Positions 42,791 to 49,619 of a DNA stretch of 64,000 nucleotides are shown here, piece by piece (position 1 is the first letter of the stretch; each line of letters opens with the position of its first letter). The translations under genes were made by a program, and so were the position numbers. Source of the stretch: G965220205 sp965220205. GTDB lineage: Bacteria > Chloroflexota > Dehalococcoidia > Lucifugimonadales > Australimonadaceae. The stretch spans positions 372,001-436,000 of the forward strand of contig OZ244812.1 in the NCBI GenBank assembly GCA_965220205.1, read 5' to 3'. The notes beneath the pieces are model-generated. The model made no database searches. It was given only the letters and a program-made list of their open reading frames with translations, and was not told the origin of the DNA.

Positions 42791-44057
42791 CGGTAGTACG
42801 GCGATAGCGATACTAATACTCGGCTCAGTGGCGACGTTCCTGGTAGTGCAGGGGGCCGACGCCGCCATGCCGCTGCTCAGGAGGAGCGCTGTCCGGGAGA
42901 AGCTGAGCGACCGGGGCCTCAGGGAGGCCTCCGTTCGGCGCCTGCGCACCTCTCGGAGCGCTTACGAAGAGACGATCCACCTCCTCTCGCTGGCGAGCTC
43001 AGCCGGCGTTCCTGCGCTGATGGCCGTGTTGCTTCTCCGCGAGACCGAGCTCTCACTGCTGGCGATTGGACTGGCGGCCGCGTCGTGGATCGCGCTCGTA
43101 CTCATGGGTTCGTTGTCAGCGTACCTCGTGAGGAGGCTGAGAACGGATCGGCTCATCGCATGCGCGACGGCGTTCCAGCTGATCCTATGGCCGTTGATGC
43201 CCCTTCGTGCGCTGACGGGATGGCGGAAGCCTGGGCCTGCTCAGGCGGATGCGAACGGTTTGGGCAATGGGACGGAGGCCGAGCCGGAGGCCGAGGTGCA
43301 GTTGGAGGAGATCGCCGACGAGCCGTTGGAGCGCCACGAGCGACAGATGATCCACGCGATCCTGCACTTGGACGAGACCCCGGTGCGCGAGCTGATGGTG
43401 CCGAGGGTCGACGTGGTCAGCCTGGACTTGAGCACGCCGCTCGAACAGGCAGTGCCGCGCGTTCTGGAGAGCGGGCACTCCCGCATGCCTGTGTACGAGG
43501 GCAACCCGGATAACATCGTCGGCATCCTGTACAGCCGCGACCTGCTGGCGGCGTCGCTCCGGAACAGCGGGGACGAGCCCTTGCTGCTACAGGACCTCGT
43601 GCGCCAACCGTTCTTCGTGCCGGAGAGCAAGCGAGTGGACGAGATGCTGTCGGAGTTCCAAGAGCGGCGCGTGCACTTGGCGGTGGTGGTTGACGAGTAC
43701 GGAGGAGTGGCGGGGATCGTAACGATCGAAGACCTGCTCGAGGAGATCGTTGGCGAGATTGAGGACGAGTTCGATGTGGACGAGCCGGAGATAGTGCGGG
43801 GCAGCGCCGACGAGGCGGTCGTCGATGCGCGGATACCGGTGGACCGGTTCAACGATGAGTTCGGTGTGAACATCAACTCGGAGGGATTTGACACGCTGGG
43901 GGGGTTCCTCTTCAGCCGGCTGGGTCGCATCCCGAGCGCGGGAGACGTGGTCGTGGAGGACCGGTTGCGGCTGCAGGTAATCAACACGGCGGGACGACGT
44001 ATCAAGAAGGTGCAGGTGGCGCCTGTCCCGACGTCGGCGTCCAGCGATCACGAGTAG
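42783..44057 (+). CDS. CorC/HlyC-like CBS-domain membrane protein (424 aa)
   Basis: Hemolysin-C/CorC type protein. Three or four hydrophobic segments in the first 140 residues resemble the CNNM (DUF21) domain but are weakly conserved. Two CBS domains follow (about 205-320): VRELMVPRVDVVSLDLST, SRMPVYEGNPDNIVGILY and VDEYGGVAGIVTIEDLLEEI. The C-terminal CorC-associated domain (DRFNDEFGVNINSEGFDTLG) ends the protein. Relatives take part in magnesium or other divalent cation export. The TTG start at 42783 follows a G-rich ribosome binding site inside the end of glmU. Confidence 0.86.
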   Translation: MDSGSTAIAILILGSVATFLVVQGADAAMPLLRRSAVREKLSDRGLREASVRRLRTSRSAYEETIHLLSLASSAGVPALMAVLLLRETELSLLAIGLAAASWIALVLMGSLSAYLVRRLRTDRLIACATAFQLILWPLMPLRALTGWRKPGPAQADANGLGNGTEAEPEAEVQLEEIADEPLERHERQMIHAILHLDETPVRELMVPRVDVVSLDLSTPLEQAVPRVLESGHSRMPVYEGNPDNIVGILYSRDLLAASLRNSGDEPLLLQDLVRQPFFVPESKRVDEMLSEFQERRVHLAVVVDEYGGVAGIVTIEDLLEEIVGEIEDEFDVDEPEIVRGSADEAVVDARIPVDRFNDEFGVNINSEGFDTLGGFLFSRLGRIPSAGDVVVEDRLRLQVINTAGRRIKKVQVAPVPTSASSDHE

Positions 44058-44195
44058 GAGGCGCGGACGAGGAGGCGCGAACAGGGACGCAAACTAGGCT
44101 CAGACAGACGACGCTGCGACGCTCCCATCGAGGACTGACCCGCAGCCGATGGCTCATCTTCGAAGATCGGGAAACGACAACCAAGGACGGCGGAC

Positions 44196-44530
44196 AAGAG
44201 AGGCCCCACACTCGTGAGGCCCTCTCGCGTTAGGCCGGGATTGTGGGGGCGCTGCGCTACTGGGCTAGGGGCTTGTCGCCGGAGACGAGCGCGTCGCTCG
44301 CCTGCCGCCCCTGTCGCCGGTGGCGAGGACGCTGTAGAAGCCAGAGCCCAGGCCGTGGTGCGTCAGCTCAACCATGGCCATGCCGGTGGCGTCAGCGGTC
44401 CGGAGCCCCAAGCCGTCGTCCCGGCGTCTGCCGCGGAGACGAGACCGAGAGAACGCCTTCGCCCATCCGCCTAAGCATGTGAAGGTAGGCGACAATCGTC
44501 AATGCGACGTTGGGCTCGAACGTTAGTGTT
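44196..44530 (-). pseudogene. Degenerate duplicate of the collagen-like lipoprotein tail
   Basis: This stretch is a close copy (about nine bases in ten by eye, with small insertions and deletions) of 44601-44943: the terminator-like hairpin plus the C-terminal non-collagenous domain of the neighbouring lipoprotein gene. The minus-strand reading still shows VELTHHGLGSGFYSVLATG, but several frameshifts break it. The signal peptide and Gly-X-Y region are not present. Confidence 0.82.
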
Positions 44531-44600
44531 GCTCAACTGCCCCGCAACCCTAGCTAGCCTTCTCCGAAGATCAAGAGCCAACAGCCAATGGATGCAGACA

Positions 44601-44634
44601 GAGAGAGGGCCCCACACTGGTGGGGCCCTCTCTC
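44601..44634 (-). terminator. Terminator-like hairpin after the collagen-like gene
   Basis: GAGAGAGGGCCCCAC (44601-44615) pairs perfectly with GTGGGGCCCTCTCTC (44620-44634) around a 4-base loop. It lies 29 bases after the stop of the lipoprotein gene. A T run is weak on both sides. An imperfect copy is at 44198-44229 in the duplicate. Confidence 0.65.
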
Positions 44635-44662
44635 GTTAGGCCGGGATTATGGGAGCCCTGCG

Positions 44663-45292
44663 CTACTGGGCTAGGGGCTTGTCGCCGGAGACGAGCGCGT
44701 CGCTCGCCTTGCCGCCACCGGTGCCGGTGGCGAGGACGCTGTAGAAGCCAGACCCCAAGCCGTCGTGCGTCAGCTCAACCTTGGCCATGCCGGTGGAGTC
44801 AGCGGTCCCGGAGCCCCAAGCCGTCGTCCCACCGTCTCCGCCGGAAACGAGACTGAGGGAGACTTCCTCGCCGCCCGCCCAGCCCGTGAGGTAGGCGACA
44901 ATCGTCAATGCGACGTCGGGCTCAACGTAGCTGCTGCTCAACCGGACGTTGCTGTGAGTGGACTCGCCATCAGCGCCGTCTCGTCCCGTGGCTCCGGTAG
45001 CGCCGGCCTCGCCGGTAGCGCCGGTCGGGCCCCTACCGCCGGTCGGGCCCCTAGCGCCGGCGTCTCCATCAGCGCCAGCGGCGCCAGCGGAACCATCGTT
45101 GCCTGCCGGACCACGTAGGCCCGCTGTGCCTTGGGGCCCTTGTTCGCCCGCCGGGCCTGCCGCGCCTGGGGGACCCTGCTGGCCATCGGCGCCTGGCGCG
45201 CCGTCTGCGCCAGAGCAGGCAGCTGCGAGCAGAGACACCACTGTCAAAAGCAGGATTAGGGCTATGCGTTGGGTCGTGAAGAAGCGGTTCAT
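44663..45292 (-). CDS. Collagen-like Gly-X-Y repeat lipoprotein (209 aa)
   Basis: Exported lipoprotein: MNRFFTTQRIALILLL, hydrophobic core and lipobox LAAAC at about residues 25-30. About 27 consecutive Gly-X-Y triplets follow (for example GADGAPGADGQQGPPG), then a C-terminal beta-rich domain of about 95 residues (ALTIVAYLTGWAGGEEVSLS, GLGSGFYSVLATG). The start at 45290-45292 has GGGAG upstream. Collagen-like proteins form triple helices at the cell surface; here the lipid anchor is at the N-terminus and the globular part distal. Function in adhesion or surface structure is likely but not proven. Confidence 0.88.
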   Translation of the reverse strand: MNRFFTTQRIALILLLTVVSLLAAACSGADGAPGADGQQGPPGAAGPAGEQGPQGTAGLRGPAGNDGSAGAAGADGDAGARGPTGGRGPTGATGEAGATGATGRDGADGESTHSNVRLSSSYVEPDVALTIVAYLTGWAGGEEVSLSLVSGGDGGTTAWGSGTADSTGMAKVELTHDGLGSGFYSVLATGTGGGKASDALVSGDKPLAQ

Positions 45293-45515
45293 CGAACTCC
45301 CTTTCCGGATGTCGTAGTCGATAGCCGAACTAGCGCGGCCTGCTCGGGGTCTTAAGTTGCCCGGAAGCAGACTAGTATCGCTCGCATGGGAACTTGCCGC
45401 ATGATAGAGAGCGGTCTGAGAGAGTGTCAAGGGCTTTTTGTGTTGGAGAGCCGCAGTTTTGGATGACGCGGCGACGCGATGGACGGGCGCAGTGTGTTCT
45501 GGGGGCGGCCTCCGG

Positions 45516-45521
45516 TATACT
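45516..45521 (+). promoter_or_regulatory. Predicted -10 element of the tRNA-Arg gene
   Basis: TATACT 13 bases before the tRNA 5' end. The -35 (TGTGTT at 45493-45498, 17-base spacer) is weak. Confidence 0.45.
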
Positions 45522-45533
45522 GGATTCTGGCAT

Positions 45534-45605
45534 ACCCCCGTAGCTCAGTGGATAGAGCACCGGCCTCCGGAGCCGGGGGCGGGAGTTCGAGTCTCCCCGG
45601 GGGTG
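45534..45605 (+). tRNA. tRNA-Arg (anticodon CCG)
   Basis: ACCCCCG pairs with CGGGGGT and the D-arm is GCTCAGTGGATAGAGC. The anticodon stem CCGGC/GCCGG encloses CTCCGGA (anticodon CCG), and the T-arm is GGGAGTTCGAGTCTCCC. CCA is encoded at 45606-45608. Confidence 0.95.
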
Positions 45606-45872
45606 CCAGCTTCAGCCGCAGCGATGGCCGGGCTAGTGATCCTGGGCTGACGGCGAGCCGCCCGTGTGGCTGTTGGGCCTTGGCTCAACCCCCTCGGCGC
45701 CGTGGCTTCTACCCGCCCTTCGACGTTTTAGGCAACCGAACGGCCTGGGCGCTATGTCGAGTCCGGGGGGCTGGGCAAGCCACGTTGCCCTCACGATACC
45801 AGCAGAGTCAATGTCGCCGGTTGTGGTCGTCTCCTTCACCGAGGCTCATTGCGACGCTAGGGCGCGTGTGCT

Positions 45873-47060
45873 ATGCAACGCGGCATGGCGAGTGCGATGG
45901 GCCGCGAGGAGTTCAAACCGAGGGTCGCGGAGTTCTTCGCGGGCGTGGGCCTCGTGCGCATGGCGTTGGAGGAGGCGGGGTTCCGCGTGATCTTCGCCAA
46001 TGACGTCAGCGCACGGAAGCAGGAGATGTACGAGCTGAACTTCGGGGGCGACGATTTCGTGCTCGCAGACATCCGAGCAGTGCGCGGAGCGGATGTCCCC
46101 GACATCGAGGCGGCGACCGCGTCGTTTCCCTGCACGGACCTCTCGCTCGCGGGCGGCAGGGCCGGACTGCGAGGGAGCGAGTCCGGCTTGCTGGCGGAGT
46201 TCCTGCGTGTGCTGGAGGAGATGGGGGAGCGCAGGCCGGCTGCGGTGCTCCTCGAGAACGTCTCGGGATTCGCGACGTCCAACGGCGGAGCCGACCTTTC
46301 GGCCACGCTCGAGGCGCTGAACGAGCTGGGCTACTACTGCGACGTCGCGGCCCTGGACGCTCGCCGCTTCGTTCCGCAGAGCCGCCCCCGCCTGTTCGTG
46401 ATAGCCGGCCTCGACCCCCCGGCCGCCGCTCTTGGTACGCGCGCGGAAGCTCCGGGATTGCGTCCGGCGTGGGCGTCCCGGCTGCTGGCGTCCAACGGTC
46501 ATTTGCGGACGTTCTCGTTGCCCGTTCCCCCGCTGCCGGAGCGCGCGGCCGATACGCTCGACGACGTCGTCGAGGCGGTCGCTCCTACCGACGGATCGTG
46601 GTGGAGCGAGGAGCGGACGGCAGCTTTCGTTTCGAGCCTGAGCCGAATCAACATCGACCGCGCCGCTATGCTGCGAGGGTCTCCCGGGCTGGCCCATGCG
46701 ACCGCCTACCGCCGAACGCGAGCGGGCAAGGCGGTGTGGGAGATACGGGGCGACAACATCAGCGGGTGTCTGCGGACCACGCGCGGGGGTTCGAGCAAGC
46801 AGGCGCTGGTCGAGGGGGGAGGCGGCGACCTCCGCGTCCGGTGGATGACGGCGCGAGAGTACGCGCGCCTGCAGGGAGCGCCAGAGTTCGAGTGGGGGGC
46901 GGCGTCCGACCTGCAAGCGCGGTTCGCACTGGGCGACGCTGTGTGCGTCCCAGCGGTGGCCTGGCTCGCCAGACACTTCCTGATGGTCCTGGCCGGCAAG
47001 CCCGCGCACGCCAACGGGCCGGCGACTCGGCACGAGGTCGTTCCGGCCTATGCGCACTAG
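45873..47060 (+). CDS. DNA (cytosine-5-)-methyltransferase (395 aa)
   Basis: C5-cytosine DNA methyltransferase. Motif I is VAEFFAGVGLVRMALEEAGF; motif IV is ATASFPCTDLSLAGG with the catalytic Cys in PCT instead of the usual PCQ; motif VI is VLLENVSGF; motif VIII is RRFVPQSRPRLFVIAG; motif X lies in FALGDAVCVPAVAWLARH. The target-recognition region is between VIII and IX. No restriction gene is adjacent; vsr follows 30 bases later, so this acts as a solitary Dcm-like enzyme. ATGs at 45885 and 45897 are alternative starts, as no clear ribosome binding site marks any of them. Confidence 0.93.
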   Translation: MQRGMASAMGREEFKPRVAEFFAGVGLVRMALEEAGFRVIFANDVSARKQEMYELNFGGDDFVLADIRAVRGADVPDIEAATASFPCTDLSLAGGRAGLRGSESGLLAEFLRVLEEMGERRPAAVLLENVSGFATSNGGADLSATLEALNELGYYCDVAALDARRFVPQSRPRLFVIAGLDPPAAALGTRAEAPGLRPAWASRLLASNGHLRTFSLPVPPLPERAADTLDDVVEAVAPTDGSWWSEERTAAFVSSLSRINIDRAAMLRGSPGLAHATAYRRTRAGKAVWEIRGDNISGCLRTTRGGSSKQALVEGGGGDLRVRWMTAREYARLQGAPEFEWGAASDLQARFALGDAVCVPAVAWLARHFLMVLAGKPAHANGPATRHEVVPAYAH

Positions 47061-47090
47061 GGGTTCGGACGAGGCGGAGGCAATGAGGAC

Positions 47091-47546
47091 GTGAGCGCCG
47101 ATACGGTCTCTCCGGCTGAGCGGAGCAGGATCATGCGGCTGGTGCGCTCCGAGAACACCCGTCCGGAGAGGCGGGTCCGGCGGGAGCTGCACGCGGCGGG
47201 GTTCCGGTTCCGGCTCCACGATAGGCGCCTCGCGGGGAAGCCGGACCTGGTGCTTCGGAGGTACAGAACGGCAGTGTTCGTCCACGGGTGCCTGTGGCAC
47301 TGGCACGGTTGCCGACGCTCGCGCATGCCCTCGACCAACGTTGCGTACTGGGAGCGGAAGATAGGCCGCACCGTCGAGCGGGACGCACGGAACGCGGCGA
47401 GCCTCGCCGCCGCGGGCTGGACGGTCGAGGTCGTTTGGGAGTGTCAACTGGCCGAGTCGACGAAGCGGCTCATCGACCGACTCTCCCGAGAGCGGAGCGC
47501 CTCGGCGCAAGCCGCCGCCGGCCGGAGCGCTGCGCCTCCCCGCTAG
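47091..47546 (+). CDS. vsr: Very short patch repair endonuclease Vsr (151 aa)
   Basis: Vsr nicks DNA 5' of T:G mismatches made by deamination of 5-methylcytosine. Seen: the N-terminal RSRIMRLVRSENTRPERRVR, the metal-binding Asp in KPDLVLRRY, the His motif VFVHGCLWHWHGCRRS, and YWERKIGRTVERDARN. The GTG start at 47091 has GAGG upstream, 30 bases after the methyltransferase stop. The pairing with a C5-methyltransferase is the standard dcm-vsr arrangement. The C-terminal tail is Ala/Arg-rich and not conserved. Confidence 0.94.
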   Translation: MSADTVSPAERSRIMRLVRSENTRPERRVRRELHAAGFRFRLHDRRLAGKPDLVLRRYRTAVFVHGCLWHWHGCRRSRMPSTNVAYWERKIGRTVERDARNAASLAAAGWTVEVVWECQLAESTKRLIDRLSRERSASAQAAAGRSAAPPR

Positions 47547-47641
47547 GGATCCTCTGAACAACGCGTTGATGCTCTCAGCAGGCCCCCTCCTCAATCCTCC
47601 CCCGCAGACAGACGGGGGAGGAGGAGTATGAGGATTCCCCG
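47547..47641. mobile_element. Short IS5-related MITE-like insertion (about 95 bp), partly decayed
   Basis: Flanked by CTAG at 47543-47546 and 47642-47645. The left end GGATCCTCTGAACAAC resembles the IS5-type terminal repeat at 4003, while the right end is diverged. It shares TGATGCTCTCAGCAG and a C-rich hairpin (CCTCCCCCG 47596-47604 / CGGGGGAGG 47613-47621) with the element at 52355-52499. Both flanking gene stops lie in the CTAG copies, so the hairpin may serve as a bidirectional terminator. Confidence 0.6.
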
Positions 47642-48712
47642 CTAGATGCCGTAGAGCCGCTTCGGATTGTCCTCGAGTATCTTGCGCTTGGCGGTCTCGC
47701 TGATGTCGGTGCGGCGGCGGAAGACTTCGATGGCGTCGACTTCGCTGCCGGGATCGAAGTGGCCGTAGTCGGTGCCGATGACGAGACTGTCCTCGCCGGT
47801 ATAGCGGAGGATGTAGGGCAGATCGTCGTCGGTCTGGCAGGTGACGTAGATCCGGTGGCGCTTGAAGAGGTCGGCGGCAAGGACGGAGCCGGACGCCTCG
47901 GCGCGTCTCGCCGCGTCCTGCAGTATCCACGGCGCCCAGGCCGCGCTGGCCTCGATGAAGCCCCATCGGAGATCGGGGAACCGGTCCGGGACTTGGCTCG
48001 ACATGTAGATGTGGCACGCGATCGCCGTCACGGCTCGGAAGGTGGCGAAGCCGGTCGCCGGGTTCGGGGTCGAGCGGAACACGTCGCACATCCCCCGGTT
48101 CCCGTTGGCGATGTGGACGGCGATGGCCATGTCGAGACGGCTGGCCTCTTCATAGATAGGGTAGAAGTAGGGATCGACGAGGAGCCGTTCTCCCTCGATG
48201 GGCCGCAGGCAGACGGCCACGGACCCGTTTTCCTTGGCCTCCCGCATCTGCGCTATAGCGTCGTCGAGGCTCTGAATGGGCACGACGCATGACCAGCGGA
48301 AGCGCCCGTTGCCCTGCTTCCAGATGTCGGCGAGCCAGCGGTTCCAGCTCTTGCAGACAGCCACCTCGGTCTCCACGCGGTCGGCAATTGCTTCGATGAA
48401 CAGGGTGTTGTGGAGCACCTGGACGTCGATGCCCAGCTGGTCCATGTGCCGGATGCGGGCCTCGAGGTCGGCCATCTCTCGCGCTTCTTCGGGCACTGCC
48501 GTGTTTCGGCCCCTCGGCAGCGGGCGATGCCGGCTGTCGCCGCGGACCAGGTTGGCGCGCCGCCGCGGCAGCTCGTCGATCACCCAGTGCAGCGTGCCCG
48601 GCTCGTCGTCCGGGGCGGCGAGCACCGGACGGGCCCCCTCGTCAGCCGGGTCCATGAACTCCCACGAGCGTTCGGTCTCGATGACGTGAGCATCAGCGTC
48701 TATGACTGGCAT
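47642..48712 (-). CDS. Metal-dependent amidohydrolase, paralogue (356 aa)
   Basis: Amidohydrolase 2 family protein, paralogous to 34913-36022. MPVIDADAHVIETERSWEFM holds the N-terminal metal site, MAIAVHIANG the next His, LRWGFIEASAAWAPW the family motif and SLVIGTDYGHFD the late Asp; the end is DNPKRLYGI. The start at 48712 is set by AAGGGGG upstream. It is not in the main catabolic region and has no catabolic neighbours, so the substrate may differ from its paralogue. Confidence 0.86.
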   Translation of the reverse strand: MPVIDADAHVIETERSWEFMDPADEGARPVLAAPDDEPGTLHWVIDELPRRRANLVRGDSRHRPLPRGRNTAVPEEAREMADLEARIRHMDQLGIDVQVLHNTLFIEAIADRVETEVAVCKSWNRWLADIWKQGNGRFRWSCVVPIQSLDDAIAQMREAKENGSVAVCLRPIEGERLLVDPYFYPIYEEASRLDMAIAVHIANGNRGMCDVFRSTPNPATGFATFRAVTAIACHIYMSSQVPDRFPDLRWGFIEASAAWAPWILQDAARRAEASGSVLAADLFKRHRIYVTCQTDDDLPYILRYTGEDSLVIGTDYGHFDPGSEVDAIEVFRRRTDISETAKRKILEDNPKRLYGI

Positions 48713-48860
48713 GGCGTCCCCCTTCTCCAGTGGCGCGTCCACCCTATGTTACTCGTAGAGGCAACCCTTGTGTGAGGGTCGGATACATTGGTCAGCGTTC
48801 CGTCCGCAAGGGTGGTCTGCCTAGCACTGCATTGTCGAGGTGATACGGCGGCAAGGGCGG

Positions 48861-49365
48861 GAATGGACCGGAATGGCGCGTGGCGCCCGCTCGTAGATCG
48901 CACGGGTTTACGAGTGGGGGGTGGGAGATAGTTCTTCCAAACGGTCTCATTTGGTCTCATTTGGCGCCATTTCTCCTCTGGGGCCGGGGCGGAGTTGGGC
49001 CGTTGGGGGTAGTGTAGAGGGGCGAGGGGGCGACTGGGCAACGAGCAGTTTGTGATGGGGCGTGGCGGGCGTCGCTTGAGACAAATGCGGCCTCCACCTC
49101 AATCCTCCCCCGCGGGAGGAGGTTAGAGGGCGGTCGTTAGAGGCGAGAATTGGATCGGAATGGCGCGGGGCGCTCACTCGTAGATTGCATGGGTTTACGA
49201 GTGGGGGCAAATTTTTCTCTATATCATTTTGTATCATTCTGTAGCATTTGCCCTCTGGGGCGGGGCCGGAGGCTGGCGGCGAGGCAGGCGCCTGAGTTGG
49301 GCCGTGGGGATAGGGTAGGGGCGCGGGGACGATTGGGCAACGGGCAGTTGTCATGAAGGCGCCGA
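48861..49365. repeat. Two diverged direct repeats of about 220 bp in a gene-free region
   Basis: Unit A starts at 48861 and unit B at 49147. They share a block with GGAATGGCGCG, a hairpin formed by CTCGTA and TACGAG around GGGTTT (in B CACTCGTA/TACGAGTG), and three imperfect 10-base iterations of a TCATTT-type motif. A run GGGCAACG ending each unit is also shared. Between the units is a C-rich segment like that of the MITEs. The whole gap 48713-49619 has no credible gene apart from this. Confidence 0.65.
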
Positions 49366-49530
49366 AGGCGCTCCCGTGTGGGAGGAGCCTCGCGCGGCGA
49401 CACGTAGCAGATTGTCCGACCTCCACGCTATGCTAGGCTCGGCGCTTCCTTCGCGCGGGAATCTCTCATGTGGGGCTACGCCCTACACCACAACCGACGA
49501 AAATTGGGGCGGGGCCTGGCCCCTCTCTAA

Positions 49531-49558
49531 CTCTCCCCCGCAGGCAAACGGGGGAGAG
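49531..49558. terminator. C-rich hairpin upstream of the aminopeptidase gene
   Basis: CTCTCCCCCG (49531-49540), 8-base loop, CGGGGGAGAG (49549-49558). Similar to hairpins at 47596-47621 and in the MITE at 52355-52499. No T tract; perhaps a repeat-derived stem and not a true terminator. Confidence 0.45.
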
Positions 49559-49619
49559 GACTTTCGAAGCAATGTACGCAGCGAGGGAGCACAGGCGCCG
49601 GGCGAAGGAGCAGCCAACT

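Noticed and set aside
44938..45200. Tandem DNA repeat / CRISPR-like pattern
   Set aside because: The periodicity of 9 bases comes from Gly-X-Y codons of the collagen-like gene.
45846..48089. 747-codon minus-strand open frame
   Set aside because: It runs antisense to dcm and vsr and out of frame through the amidohydrolase gene; its protein is low-complexity Arg/Pro-rich with no motifs.
48861..49365. CRISPR array
   Set aside because: Only two long diverged units, no short identical repeats with regular spacers and no cas genes.
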